Below are positions 40,219 to 48,974 of a stretch of 64,000 bases of DNA, in pieces. Position 1 is the first letter of the stretch, and each line of letters begins with the position of its first letter. The notes beneath the pieces were generated by a model. It did not search any database. It saw nothing but the letters and a program-made list of their open reading frames with translations, and was not told the origin of the DNA. A program made the translations under genes and the position numbers. This stretch comes from Saprospiraceae bacterium. GTDB taxonomy: Bacteria > Bacteroidota > Bacteroidia > Chitinophagales > Saprospiraceae. The stretch is taken from contig JAGNXB010000001.1 of assembly GCA_017985675.1 (NCBI GenBank), positions 124,001 through 188,000 on the forward strand, given 5' to 3'.

Positions 40219-40860
40219 TCAATTGTCAAAATAGGTCATCAACTGAAGAAAAGGCAAAAACCAAATTGGTCGGTGCTGCATTTCTGTAGATCCATTCCCC
40301 CAATGATGAAGACGATGTTGATACTGCATGCGTAATCCGGGCGTAATGGTTATACTCCGGCTTAAGCCAATATCTATCCCGGCGCCAACTCGGGCAAAAA
40401 AACCATGTCCGACACTTTTTTCAGTCCCCAGGTTCTGATTGAGATACAAATAGCCTGCGCCACCCTCCCAAAAAAATCCTTTTTTAAATACGTCTCCCTT
40501 TCGCGAAAAAGTGGGACACATGCAATCACCATAAAGGTCCATGGGATATAGTCGCACATCAACGCCAGCCGTTAATCCCTGCCCTTTAACCATCAGGGAG
40601 GCATCCGTCTCACCCGAGGTCTGCATGTAACCTATACCAGGTATAAACTCCAACCGAATACCACTATTTCGAATTGTATAAACAATTCCCGCACTCCATG
40701 TATTTTGTAGAACCGGAGAAGGCACGGTTTCTGTTTCGCCGATTAGTCCGGGAAGATGGATTTGACCCTGCACACCAATTTGAGCACTCAAACGGGAAGT
40801 CAATAGCAGGAGAATTGACAAAGAGGCCAGGCGTGAAGCGGAATGAATAGCGTTTACCAT
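40219..40860 (-). CDS. Predicted outer-membrane beta-barrel protein
   Basis: 213 residues with a signal peptide (LASLSILLLLTSRLSAQ). The mature part alternates glycine-rich and aromatic short strands (WSAGIVYTIRNSGIRLEFIPGIGYM, GFFARVGAGIDIGLSRSITITPGLRMQYQH) and ends in an aromatic strand (PFLQLMTYFDN), all typical of a small outer-membrane barrel. I do not recognise a named family. It converges on the SpoU gene and diverges from rimO. The minus-strand TAGCTTTG box at 40890-40897 lies 29 bases upstream. Confidence 0.7.
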   Translation of the reverse strand: MVNAIHSASRLASLSILLLLTSRLSAQIGVQGQIHLPGLIGETETVPSPVLQNTWSAGIVYTIRNSGIRLEFIPGIGYMQTSGETDASLMVKGQGLTAGVDVRLYPMDLYGDCMCPTFSRKGDVFKKGFFWEGGAGYLYLNQNLGTEKSVGHGFFARVGAGIDIGLSRSITITPGLRMQYQHRLHHWGNGSTEMQHRPIWFLPFLQLMTYFDN

Positions 40861-40871
40861 TGTCGAAAGAC

Positions 40872-40879
40872 TAAATTTG
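40872..40879 (+). promoter_or_regulatory. Candidate -7 box for rimO
   Basis: TAAATTTG, exact TAnnTTTG on the plus strand. It would start a transcript near 40885 with a leader of about 90 bases. Confidence 0.4.
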
Positions 40880-40889
40880 TAGGATTTTT

Positions 40890-40897
40890 CAAAGCTA
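40890..40897 (-). promoter_or_regulatory. Candidate -7 box for the barrel protein
   Basis: On the minus strand this reads TAGCTTTG, exact TAnnTTTG, 29 bases before the ATG at 40860. It faces the rimO box 11 bases away. Confidence 0.45.
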
Positions 40898-40977
40898 AAT
40901 TGCGATATCGTATTTCACCTTCATCAAAGCTGGGGGTGAAAATGACGGTTGGGATCACAAATAACCATCAGAAAGGT

Positions 40978-42288
40978 ATGAAAACAAAGATAACCACAGC
41001 CGAAAAGGTCAATGTGATCACATTGGGTTGCTCAAAAAACTGGGTAGACTCTGAAAATTTGTTAACCCAATTGCGCGCCAACGATATCGATGCGAGGCAT
41101 GAAGACGACACTGCCAAGTCAGATATAGTTATCGTCAACACTTGCGGATTTATAGATTTGGCCAAAGAAGAGTCGATCAACACCATATTAAGATATGCTA
41201 AAGCTAAGAGCCAAAATGAGATAAAAAAGCTGTTTGTTACCGGCTGTTTGTCCCAGCGTTATAAAGAAGATCTGGCTTTGGAGATTCCTGAAGTGGATGC
41301 CTGGTTTGGGACAATGGAGCTGCCGGGTTTATTAGCTCGATTTAATGTCGACTACAAACAGGAACTGGTAGGTGAAAGAAAGGTGTTCACGCCGGCTCAT
41401 TATGCCTATATGAAGATTTCTGAAGGTTGTAATCGTACCTGTTCCTTCTGCGCTATCCCATTAATGCGCGGTCAACACATCTCTCGCAGTATTGAATCAC
41501 TCGTGGACGAAGCTAAAAGTTTGGCACGCCAAGGAGTCAAAGAAATTATGCTAATTGCGCAGGAACTGACCTATTATGGTCTCGATTTGTATCGGGAAAG
41601 GCGGCTTCCCGACTTGCTTCGGGCACTTTGTCAGGTTGAGGGAATTGAGTGGATTCGTCTTCATTACGCTTATCCCAGCAAATTTCCGCTGGATATCATA
41701 GATGTGATGGCCGAAGAATCAAAAATTTGCAACTACCTGGATATGCCCCTCCAACATGCGGACGACCATGTATTGGCGCGGATGCGGCGCCAAATCACGA
41801 AAGCGGAAACTATCGAACTTATCGATAAGATTCGGGCTCGAATCCCAAATATTGTTCTGCGCACTACCTTTCTTGTTGGCTATCCGGGTGAGACAGCGGG
41901 AGAATTTGATGTATTGTGTCAGTTTGTAAAGAAGATGCGTTTTGATCGGGTAGGGGTATTCCAGTATAGCCATGAGGAAGACACCCGAGCTTTTGACGTG
42001 ACAGATGATATCCCGGCGGAAGAAAAATCCAGAAGAGCAGAGGCGATTATGGAAATCCAGCGCGAGATTTCATTACAAAAAAATCTCGATCGCATAGGCA
42101 CTATTGAGACAGTGCTCATTGATCGTTTTGAAGGTAATACCTGGTATGGTCGCACCTCCGGCGATTCACCTGAAGTGGACAATGAAGTGATTATCCAAAA
42201 TGAATCGGTACATCTGCGCATTGGCGATTATGTGGAGGTCCGTATCCTTGATGCTACAGAATATGACCTTTTTGCCCAGCCTGTATAG
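40978..42288 (+). CDS. rimO: Ribosomal protein S12 methylthiotransferase
   Basis: A radical-SAM enzyme that adds a methylthio group to an Asp of ribosomal protein S12. The N-terminal MTTase domain shows VITLGCSKNWVDSENL, VNTCGFIDLAKEESI and VTGCLSQRY, providing the three cysteines of the auxiliary cluster. The radical-SAM CxxxCxxC is SEGCNRTCSFCAIPLMRG. A TRAM domain closes the protein (ETVLIDRFEGNTWYGRT, DYVEVRILD). The GCSKN start and the S12-type motif favour RimO over MiaB. The start at 40978 gives 436 aa; the open frame from 40843 overlaps the divergent gene and its promoter, and its first 45 residues lack similarity. Confidence 0.96.
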   Translation: MKTKITTAEKVNVITLGCSKNWVDSENLLTQLRANDIDARHEDDTAKSDIVIVNTCGFIDLAKEESINTILRYAKAKSQNEIKKLFVTGCLSQRYKEDLALEIPEVDAWFGTMELPGLLARFNVDYKQELVGERKVFTPAHYAYMKISEGCNRTCSFCAIPLMRGQHISRSIESLVDEAKSLARQGVKEIMLIAQELTYYGLDLYRERRLPDLLRALCQVEGIEWIRLHYAYPSKFPLDIIDVMAEESKICNYLDMPLQHADDHVLARMRRQITKAETIELIDKIRARIPNIVLRTTFLVGYPGETAGEFDVLCQFVKKMRFDRVGVFQYSHEEDTRAFDVTDDIPAEEKSRRAEAIMEIQREISLQKNLDRIGTIETVLIDRFEGNTWYGRTSGDSPEVDNEVIIQNESVHLRIGDYVEVRILDATEYDLFAQPV

Positions 42289-42313
42289 ATTTACCTATTA
42301 GTCCCCATCAACC

Positions 42314-42787
42314 ATGACTGAAAAACCAACTAAAACGACTAAGCTTTCTCTAAGCAAAGCAAATAATCCTTTTTTACAAGCAGGTGTAGTATTTCTTACC
42401 ATGTTGGCCATTCTCCTTATTGGCCAATTGATGAAAAGCCAGGCACCTGAAGGATATGGTCAACGACTACCCTGGATCATTGTAACAGCAATGTTGCTTT
42501 TATTTGCCGCGGCCAACAGTATCATTTGCCTGACTTCAGATAAACCTGTAATATATTGGAACCGGTCCGTCATCAGTTACATCCTACTTGCAGGAGCCGG
42601 GATATTATTGGGTTGGGTATTTTCCGGAATATCGCTGCGTCATGCAGGCTCATTTCAATGGCTGTTTTTTGTAGTGAGTTTCAGCTACCTGGTTTTTATT
42701 TCAATAGTTAATTTGATCCGCATTATTGTGGCTTTTGCTCAAAAGGAGGAATGGCATGCCCCTCGACCACGAAATCGGGACAGATGA
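42314..42787 (+). CDS. Small four-helix membrane protein of unknown function
   Basis: 157 residues. A basic, Lys/Thr-rich N-terminus is followed by four hydrophobic helices: about 23-43 (AGVVFLTMLAILLIGQLM), 56-73 (VTAMLLLFAAANSIICL), 86-106 (VISYILLAGAGILLGWVFSG) and 114-139 (FQWLFFVVSFSYLVFISIVNLI). A short charged tail ends RPRNRDR. It starts 25 bases after rimO, probably in the same transcript. No family recognised. Confidence 0.75.
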   Translation: MTEKPTKTTKLSLSKANNPFLQAGVVFLTMLAILLIGQLMKSQAPEGYGQRLPWIIVTAMLLLFAAANSIICLTSDKPVIYWNRSVISYILLAGAGILLGWVFSGISLRHAGSFQWLFFVVSFSYLVFISIVNLIRIIVAFAQKEEWHAPRPRNRDR

Positions 42788-42933
42788 CGGTAGACGGATG
42801 ACCGATGACGCTCTGACACCCATGACACCCAAGCAACCTACGGTACGAATGACCTTCGACCTTCCTACCTTCGACCCACCTTCCGAATAACCGAATACAC
42901 GAATAAGCAAATAAAGGACTACGTCTAGCCCAA
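42788..42933. repeat. Short spacer with CGAATA(A) repeats, copy B
   Basis: Contains degenerate direct repeats (accttcgacc-ttcctaccttcgaccc, about 42851-42879) and a CGAATAA/CGAATA/CGAATAA cluster at 42884-42906, like that at 7583-7621. No gene. Confidence 0.5.
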
Positions 42934-44097
42934 TCAAAGATGTTTCAAGGCACCTGCCAAATCCGCCCACAAAACCTCTGGGTCCTCGAGTCCTATGTAA
43001 AAGCGAACGAGGTTAATAGGGAAGTCAGGGTTCTTGCGGTTTTCCAGATTGTAGAAAGCCGCTATCGGCATCACAAGACTTTCATGTCCGCCCCAGGATA
43101 CAGCAATTAAAAATCGTTGTAATGATTCAACAAATCGGAAGATTTGGTCCTGTGAAGACGTGTCCAAAAGAATAGAAAATAATCCACCACTTCCCGTCAT
43201 CTGTTTTGCAACAAGATCGGCCTGGTCAAAATCGGGTAATCCTGGAAAAAGAACTTTCAATACTCGAGGGTGGTCGCTCAATCGTCTGGCAATAAGCTTG
43301 GCGCTCTGATCAGAACGGTCCATTCGCAGCGGTAAGGTCCGAAGGCCGCGAATCATTAATGCGGCATCTCCAGGAGAAAGTAAAGGCCCCCAAACCATAA
43401 AGGTGCGATCAAAAACCTCCTGAACCTTTTCAAACGAACCACAAACGACCCCGGCCACCACATCACTGTGGCCATTCAGATATTTTGTACCCGAATGCAG
43501 CACAAAATCAATTCCAAAATCTGCCGGCTGCTGAAAATAGGGGGAGCAATATGAGTTGTCAATACATGTTACCAGTCCATGTTTTTTGGCGATTGCAACG
43601 CATGCCTCAAGGTCTTGCAATTCAAAAGTCATCGTGTTGGGACTCTCTAAAAAAAGGACTTTCGAATTGGGCCTGATTGCTGCAGAAATAGATCCATTGG
43701 ATGTGCCATCAACAAAACTGGCACTTACACCAAATCTCGGAAGGAACTCGGTCACCAAGTGTTTCGTCCAGGAATAGGGATTTTGAACACAGATGATATG
43801 ATCACCTTGTTGGACCTGGCTCACGACGGTAGCTGTGATAGCACCAGCACCACTGGAGAAAACCAGTGCGTCTTCGGTATGTTCCAGCGCCGCTAATTTT
43901 TTACGAAGGATAGCTACAGTGGGATTGTTCCCCCGGGAATATAAATGATGGTGCCATTCATCCGATACCGCCGACCGCAACGAGGCAATATCCTTTAGTA
44001 CAAAATTACTTGTCTGTATGATTGGAGGTGAAACAGCCTGGAAGTAGGATTCCCTGTCTTCGCCCAGATGGTTGAGAATGTAGGATAGGTCGTTCAC
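42934..44097 (-). CDS. Cys/Met metabolism PLP enzyme (cystathionine gamma-synthase/lyase family)
   Basis: 387 residues of the trans-sulfuration family: SRGNNPTVAILRKKLAALEH near the start, SSGAGAITATVVSQVQQGDHI, LFLESPNTMTFELQD, CIDNSYCSPYFQQP and the PLP lysine in HSGTKYLNGHSDVVAGVVCG. Whether it acts as synthase, beta-lyase or gamma-lyase cannot be decided. The start is a GTG overlapping the stop of the upstream metallo-hydrolase as GTGA, so the two are translationally coupled. It ends just before the CGAATA-repeat spacer. Confidence 0.9.
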   Translation of the reverse strand: MNDLSYILNHLGEDRESYFQAVSPPIIQTSNFVLKDIASLRSAVSDEWHHHLYSRGNNPTVAILRKKLAALEHTEDALVFSSGAGAITATVVSQVQQGDHIICVQNPYSWTKHLVTEFLPRFGVSASFVDGTSNGSISAAIRPNSKVLFLESPNTMTFELQDLEACVAIAKKHGLVTCIDNSYCSPYFQQPADFGIDFVLHSGTKYLNGHSDVVAGVVCGSFEKVQEVFDRTFMVWGPLLSPGDAALMIRGLRTLPLRMDRSDQSAKLIARRLSDHPRVLKVLFPGLPDFDQADLVAKQMTGSGGLFSILLDTSSQDQIFRFVESLQRFLIAVSWGGHESLVMPIAAFYNLENRKNPDFPINLVRFYIGLEDPEVLWADLAGALKHL

Positions 44098-44942
44098 AGT
44101 AGCGATATTAAATCACCATGGACATGAGCCTGGATCCGTCCCTTATCATCACGAATCAAGGTACTCGCCTCTATTGCAGGATCATGCTCAAATAGCAGTA
44201 TAGCATCCTCATCACATGCCCAATTTAGGATTTTTTCCTTTTCTGCGAGCGTGACAAGCGGCCTGATATCATAAGCCATGACATAGGGCAAACCCAAATG
44301 ATGAAAACTTGGAATCAGATCAGCGCAATAGATTAATTTTTTTGTTGCGGTTTGGAATACAGGTACATACATGGCCTCCGTATGACCAAAAACAGTCATT
44401 AGGTCAATCCCGGGCAACCAATGGATCAGCTCATCATTACCTGGAAATTGCAGCATGCCCCAATCCTGAAGCGGCAAAAAATTTTCTTTTAAAAAAGAAG
44501 CTTTCTCCCGGGCATTGGGTTCAAGTGCTGCCTTGAATTGTTTTTCACTGGTCCAATATGTAGCGTTGGGAAAAGCGGGGACAGGTTGTCCTTTTTCATC
44601 GTGCGTGATGGCACCGCCCACATGGTCAAAATGCAAATGTGTAAGTAGTACATCTGTGACGTCTTCCGGTTTTACTCCGTTGGCATGCAGGTCCTTGAGG
44701 AAAAGATCTTGGCGTGTGGGCGAAAAATGGGACTGAAAACGAGGATCCTGTTTGGTACCAATGCCTGTATCTACAACAATGATGCGATCACTTGTTTTAA
44801 CAAGCAATGCCCGCATGCACCAGGTGCACATATTTTCATCGTCGGGTAGGATCATCCGACTCCACATTTTTTTTGGGACTACACCAAACATGGCGCCGCC
44901 ATCAAGCTTCAGATATCCGGTGCGTAATGTTGAAATTTGCAT
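44094..44942 (-). CDS. Metallo-beta-lactamase-fold hydrolase
   Basis: 282 residues. The zinc motif is LLTHLHFDHVGGA (HxHxDH), with further ligands in VFGHTEAMYVPV and the later Asp/His segments IYCADLIPSFHH and LLFEHDPAIEA. It has no signal peptide and is presumably cytoplasmic. The family covers lactonases, thioesterases and similar hydrolases, so the substrate is unknown. The GTGA overlap with the downstream trans-sulfuration enzyme hints at a shared sulfur-compound pathway. ribH lies 8 bases upstream on the same strand. Confidence 0.88.
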   Translation of the reverse strand: MQISTLRTGYLKLDGGAMFGVVPKKMWSRMILPDDENMCTWCMRALLVKTSDRIIVVDTGIGTKQDPRFQSHFSPTRQDLFLKDLHANGVKPEDVTDVLLTHLHFDHVGGAITHDEKGQPVPAFPNATYWTSEKQFKAALEPNAREKASFLKENFLPLQDWGMLQFPGNDELIHWLPGIDLMTVFGHTEAMYVPVFQTATKKLIYCADLIPSFHHLGLPYVMAYDIRPLVTLAEKEKILNWACDEDAILLFEHDPAIEASTLIRDDKGRIQAHVHGDLISLL

Positions 44943-44950
44943 AACAATGA

Positions 44951-45475
44951 TCAGAATTTGCCGAACCCAATTTTCGATGAGGGTTCACTATTTAGTTTTT
45001 TCAAGGTGGCCATTTGGATTGCTGTTAGTGCTGCTTCAACACCTTTGTTTCCATGTTTACCACCTGCCCTGTCCAATGCTTGTTGATGGTCATTCGGTGT
45101 CAGTACTCCAAAAATAGCTGGAATGCCTGACATCAGGCTAAGTTGCACCAATCCCTGCGCTACAGCTTGGTTGATATACTCATTGTGAGACGTTTCCCCT
45201 TTTATGACGCAGCCTATGCATATAATGGCATCCAATTTCATACGACCCGCAAGTAATCGGGCACCCATAGGTAATTCAAATGCACCAGGCACTTCAATGC
45301 GATGAATCTGGTCAGCGGAAGCCCCATATTCCAGCAGGCAATCATGTGCGCCCTGTGCCATCGGACCCGTGATATCCTCATTCCATTGAGAAACGATGAT
45401 GCCAAATTGAAGACCTTTAGCACTCGCAATTTTAGCGGGTTCATGAGTAGAAAGTGATTTTCGGGAAGAAGCCAT
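44951..45475 (-). CDS. ribH: 6,7-dimethyl-8-ribityllumazine synthase
   Basis: Penultimate enzyme of riboflavin synthesis, condensing 5-amino-6-ribitylamino-uracil with 3,4-dihydroxy-2-butanone 4-phosphate. Family motifs: FGIIVSQWNEDITGPMAQGA, VPGAFELPMGARLLA, DAIICIGCVIKGETSHNEYI, IPAIFGVLTPNDHQQALDRAGG and GNKGVEAALTAIQM. 174 residues, with a slightly extended Lys/Ser-rich N-terminus. It follows the TPR gene's terminator, so it may start its own transcript with the two genes below it. The product in these enzymes forms pentamers or 60-mers. Confidence 0.96.
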   Translation of the reverse strand: MASSRKSLSTHEPAKIASAKGLQFGIIVSQWNEDITGPMAQGAHDCLLEYGASADQIHRIEVPGAFELPMGARLLAGRMKLDAIICIGCVIKGETSHNEYINQAVAQGLVQLSLMSGIPAIFGVLTPNDHQQALDRAGGKHGNKGVEAALTAIQMATLKKLNSEPSSKIGFGKF

Positions 45476-45502
45476 ATATTCGTACGTTGAGGCAGCAATT
45501 TA

Positions 45503-45535
45503 TAAAAAAAGGCGGTTCCCATAGGGAGCCGCCTT
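45503..45535 (-). terminator. Minus-strand intrinsic terminator between the TPR gene and ribH
   Basis: 12-bp stem with one G-T pair (45509-45520 with 45524-45535) and a 3-base loop. On the minus strand it is followed by a run of T (complement of 45504-45510). Confidence 0.88.
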
Positions 45536-45558
45536 CTACAATCACAAATAAAAAGCTT

Positions 45559-46263
45559 CTAGCCTTTGTTGTCTGCAGCATCAAGACGGGCAAGATATTT
45601 TTCTATTTCTTGTCCTTCCTCTGTTTGAGGATATTCATTTTTGATTTTTTCATAAGCTTTACGTGCCTCCGCAACATTGCCTTCTTTCTCACTGAGTTGG
45701 CCTACTTTTAATAAGAAATAGGGTGTGGTCAACGAGTTGTCGCCAGCAGTTGCCGCTTTGTTATAATGGCTAAGCGCTTTGTCCATATCATTTAACTCGG
45801 CATAAGCATCGCCCAATGCACCAAGCTTCATCGCAGACGTAATATTATCCGTAGGGTCAAAGTCAGACAGGTAATTGACAGCTTCGTCAAAATTGCCCAT
45901 GTTGAGATAAGCTAGACCGGCATACAAACGTGCTGAATTGCCGGCAGGAGTGGCACCATATTGGTCAATAATATCCAGGAAACCTGAATATCCGCCTCCG
46001 GGATTGTTTAAAGCTAGATCAAAGGAATCCTTCTCAAATTGAAGTTGAGCCTGGAACATTTGTTCCACCGCTTCCTTTTGTTTGGGTTCAACAATGACAT
46101 AACGGTACACAAGATAACCGCCCACAATCAATGCGATACCGGCCAAACCGCCCAGTATTATCTTTTGATAGCGTTCAAAAAAATGGGTTGCGGTTACCTT
46201 TGCCTGTGAAAGGTCGATGAGCGTGTCATCCTGAATTTGCTTCTTGCGGCGTTGTGCTGCCAT
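45559..46263 (-). CDS. Membrane-anchored TPR protein
   Basis: 234 residues: a basic N-terminus (AAQRRKKQIQDDTLIDLSQAK), one transmembrane helix (IILGGLAGIALIVGGYLVYRYVIV, about 33-56), then TPR repeats (YAGLAYLNMGNFDEAVNYLS, GALGDAYAELNDMDKALSHYN, GQLSEKEGNVAEARKAYEKI). The layout resembles YfgM-type ancillary SecYEG proteins, but the match is only architectural. An exact TACCTTTG box precedes it and a terminator follows, so it is probably monocistronic. Confidence 0.82.
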   Translation of the reverse strand: MAAQRRKKQIQDDTLIDLSQAKVTATHFFERYQKIILGGLAGIALIVGGYLVYRYVIVEPKQKEAVEQMFQAQLQFEKDSFDLALNNPGGGYSGFLDIIDQYGATPAGNSARLYAGLAYLNMGNFDEAVNYLSDFDPTDNITSAMKLGALGDAYAELNDMDKALSHYNKAATAGDNSLTTPYFLLKVGQLSEKEGNVAEARKAYEKIKNEYPQTEEGQEIEKYLARLDAADNKG

Positions 46264-46294
46264 GGTCTTCGGAATAGTTTTTAAAAATCAGGCG

Positions 46295-46302
46295 CAAAGG
46301 TA
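46295..46302 (-). promoter_or_regulatory. Bacteroidota -7 box for the TPR protein
   Basis: Minus-strand TACCTTTG, 32 bases before the ATG at 46263. A TTTG (46318-46321) lies 15 bases further upstream, slightly closer than usual for -33. Confidence 0.6.
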
Positions 46303-46401
46303 AGAGATATTTTCCTACAAATCACGTCCTGCTGTATACCAATTGATTTGGATATACGGTAAAGAGGGAAACAGGTTTCAAAAAATGAGGTCAGCAGTCA
46401 A

Positions 46402-47436
46402 TTAATCTCTTATGAAGGGATAATCTTGCTGGACATAGTTGTCGGTAAATAATTCAGAAGGATCCGGCAATGGGGAGGATTCGGCGAAGGCTACAGCTTC
46501 ATCAATTTCAGCCTTGATCAAGTCCCGAATTGCTTGAACTTCTTCTTCTGATGCAATGCCTTCAGCAGTCAAACGATGTTCGAGCGATTTTACAGGATCC
46601 AGGTCCATGTAGGACTTCAATTCTTCCTTTGACCGATAATTGCCCGGATCTGAGACAGAGTGTCCTTTATAGCGATATGTTTTAATCTCCAGATAGTACG
46701 GTCCATTTCCCGCTCTGATGTGTGCGGCCGCGCGGGCGAGGGCATCGTGCACAGACTCTGGTCGCATGCCATCTACTGATTCGCTGGGCATGTCAAATGA
46801 TGACCCTAGTTTATATAAGTCAGTCACATTGCTGGTACGTTCCACGGAGGTGCCCATGGCATACTGATTGTTTTCACAGATATACAATACAGGTAATTTC
46901 CATGTCATCGCCATATTGAATGACTCGTACAAGGCACCCTGACGTGCAGCGCCGTCCCCAAACATGGTCACACATAGATTATCTGTACCCCGATATTTTT
47001 CTGCCAGTGCGATGCCTGTTCCGATAGGAATTTGGGCGCCTACTATGCCATTACCTCCGAAGTATTTATGGGCCTTGGAAAAAAAGTGCATAGACCCCCC
47101 TTTGCCTTTAACACAGCCAGTGGCTTTGCCATATAATTCTGCCATGCAGGATTTGGCGCTCATTCCCCGTGCTAATGCAAGACCGTGTTGCCTGTATGCT
47201 GTTACTAACCCATCCTCGGCTCTTAATGCACTCGTCAAACCAGCAGCAATAGCTTCCTGGCCGATGTAAACATGACAAAATCCACGTATTTGCTGTTGGC
47301 CATACGCCATCAAGGTACGCTCTTCAAACCGCCGAATTCGAAGCATGATTTCATACCACTTCAAATACGTGGTTTTGTCAAATGCCTGTGCCTTTGTTTG
47401 ACTTTTCCGTTTTGGTTTGCTAAGAACCTGCGTCAT
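46402..47436 (-). CDS. pdhA: Pyruvate dehydrogenase E1 component, alpha subunit
   Basis: Thiamine-diphosphate-dependent dehydrogenase subunit. Motifs: MLRIRRFEERTLMAYGQQQI, FCHVYIGQEAIAAGL, GKGGSMHFFSKAHKYFGGNGIVG, the ThDP/Mg site GDGAARQGALYESFNMA ... ENNQYAMGTSV, and the phosphorylation-loop-like TYRYKGHSVSDPGNYRSKEE. I start it at 47436 (344 aa), the family length; the open frame from 47520 adds 28 residues and reaches almost to the divergent recF. A TATCTTTA box (minus strand, 47455-47462, one mismatch to consensus) supports this. No beta-subunit or E2 gene is in the window, so the complex is split across the genome. Confidence 0.95.
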   Translation of the reverse strand: MTQVLSKPKRKSQTKAQAFDKTTYLKWYEIMLRIRRFEERTLMAYGQQQIRGFCHVYIGQEAIAAGLTSALRAEDGLVTAYRQHGLALARGMSAKSCMAELYGKATGCVKGKGGSMHFFSKAHKYFGGNGIVGAQIPIGTGIALAEKYRGTDNLCVTMFGDGAARQGALYESFNMAMTWKLPVLYICENNQYAMGTSVERTSNVTDLYKLGSSFDMPSESVDGMRPESVHDALARAAAHIRAGNGPYYLEIKTYRYKGHSVSDPGNYRSKEELKSYMDLDPVKSLEHRLTAEGIASEEEVQAIRDLIKAEIDEAVAFAESSPLPDPSELFTDNYVQQDYPFIRD

Positions 47437-47537
47437 CGGGTTAATTTTGTGGCCTAAAGATACATTCATCCAGTCCTTAATGACAAACCCATGAGGCTCA
47501 CATTGATTAAAATGCAGCAAGTTGCTGTCGATTGCAT

Positions 47538-48683
47538 ATGGACGCCATAGAAGTTCAGCGCTTAGTCTTAACTCATTTTAAGAGCTACTCGTCTGAAAAA
47601 TTTGAGATGGGTCCAGGTTTTCAGGTGATAGCCGGGCAGAATGGCATGGGTAAAACGAATGTCTTGGATGCATTGTATTACCTGGGCATGTGCAGAAGTT
47701 ATTTTTCGCTGCGAGACAAAGAGTTAGTGCGTCACGGAGAAGAATTTTTTAGGCTGGAAGTACATTATTCAAGAGGTGGAGTCCAGGCGACAGTCATTGC
47801 AAAGGTAAAACCTGGCGACCTAAAGATATTTGAGAAGGATAAAAAACCATACGACACGCTGGCATCGCATATAGGCCAAATTCCCGTAGTCCTCATTGCG
47901 CCAAACGATACTCAATTGATTACCGGATTGGGCGAAGAACGTCGGAAGTTTTTTGACCAGACACTCTGCCAAATCGACAAAAATTATCTCCACCAACTTA
48001 CGATATACAATAGGTTGCTGCTTCAGCGCAATGCTTGGTTAAAGCGAATGTTAGCTGGTATACGTGAAGATCCCTCCATGCTGGATACGTTTGACGCTCA
48101 AATGGCAGCACCTGCAGCTTTTATTGTAAAAGCACGTGCTCAGTTTTCTAAATATCTCGCCGCCAAGACCAAAGACATCTATGCTGCATTATCCCGTGAA
48201 AGAGAAGTTCCTGGCGCTGTGTATAAAACAAAACTCCTTGAAACAAATTGGGAGGATATGGCCAATAGGTTCCGGTCAACAGATATGCGATTTGGACGAA
48301 CAACAGAAGGCTTACATCGCGATGATCTGGAGCTGCAACTAGATGGCTATCCGGCGCGTCGTTTCAGTTCACAGGGTCAGTTGAAGTCATTTATCATGGC
48401 GTTGAAACTGGCCCAATTTCAGTTCATTGCAGAGGAAAAAGGGGTGTTGCCCTTGTTACTTTTAGACGATATATTTGATAAATTAGACAACGAACGAGTG
48501 GCAGCACTAATTCAATATTTAGCTGGTTCTACTGTAGGTCAGGTAGTTATAACAGATACGGACCACAACAGAGTGCCGTTGATTTTGGCAGGTAATCAAC
48601 AGCCCTTTCGTACCTTTAGGATGGTTGATAGCCACATTATGCAGGATGTGGATCAAACGGATGGCTATGCGGAAACTAAATGA
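47538..48683 (+). CDS. recF: DNA replication/repair protein RecF
   Basis: SMC-like ATPase that loads RecA at gaps together with RecO and RecR. Walker A: VIAGQNGMGKTNVLDALYYL near the start. RecF-specific EERRKFFDQTLCQIDKNYL follows, then the signature FSSQGQLKSFIMALKLAQ and Walker B LLLLDDIFDKLDNERV. The ATG at 47538 (381 aa) or 47532 may be used. It overlaps the dciA-like gene by about 20 bases. dnaA and dnaN are not adjacent; instead recF diverges from pdhA. Confidence 0.96.
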   Translation: MDAIEVQRLVLTHFKSYSSEKFEMGPGFQVIAGQNGMGKTNVLDALYYLGMCRSYFSLRDKELVRHGEEFFRLEVHYSRGGVQATVIAKVKPGDLKIFEKDKKPYDTLASHIGQIPVVLIAPNDTQLITGLGEERRKFFDQTLCQIDKNYLHQLTIYNRLLLQRNAWLKRMLAGIREDPSMLDTFDAQMAAPAAFIVKARAQFSKYLAAKTKDIYAALSREREVPGAVYKTKLLETNWEDMANRFRSTDMRFGRTTEGLHRDDLELQLDGYPARRFSSQGQLKSFIMALKLAQFQFIAEEKGVLPLLLLDDIFDKLDNERVAALIQYLAGSTVGQVVITDTDHNRVPLILAGNQQPFRTFRMVDSHIMQDVDQTDGYAETK

Positions 48684-48960
48684 ACAAAGTTTAAAAGAGG
48701 TGTTGGATGCCCTGGTCAAAAAGGATGGGTTCCGTACACCCTTATGGGAAGCGGAGATACGAGATATCTGGTTAAGAGATATGGGGGAGTATATCGGTAA
48801 GAATACGTCATTCATCCGATTGAGAGGGCACACCCTTGAGATCGGCATCATCTCTGCGGGCCTTCGTCAGGAATTGCATTATTCTAAAAATAAGATCACC
48901 TCCTTCCTCAATGAAAAACTGGGGCAGGAGGTGATCCATGATGTAATCCTTCGCGGCTAA
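48661..48960 (+). CDS. DUF721 protein, DciA-like
   Basis: About 99 residues of the DUF721 family, which includes DciA, the helicase-loading factor of bacteria lacking DnaC/DnaI. Features: SLKEVLDALVKKDGFRTPLWEAEIRDIW, the central WLRDMGEYIGKNTSFIRL, and the strand LEIGIISAGLRQELHY. Starts at 48661 or 48667 both fall within the recF 3' end, implying translational coupling; the open frame from 48625 is longer than needed. The recF-DUF721 pair is a recurrent arrangement in bacteria. Confidence 0.88.
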   Translation: MAMRKLNEQSLKEVLDALVKKDGFRTPLWEAEIRDIWLRDMGEYIGKNTSFIRLRGHTLEIGIISAGLRQELHYSKNKITSFLNEKLGQEVIHDVILRG

Positions 48961-48974
48961 TCGCCTAAAAACGG

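Noticed and set aside
40843..40977. Extended N-terminus for RimO
   Set aside because: Overlaps the start of the divergent barrel-protein gene and both candidate promoters; RimO homology starts after 40978.
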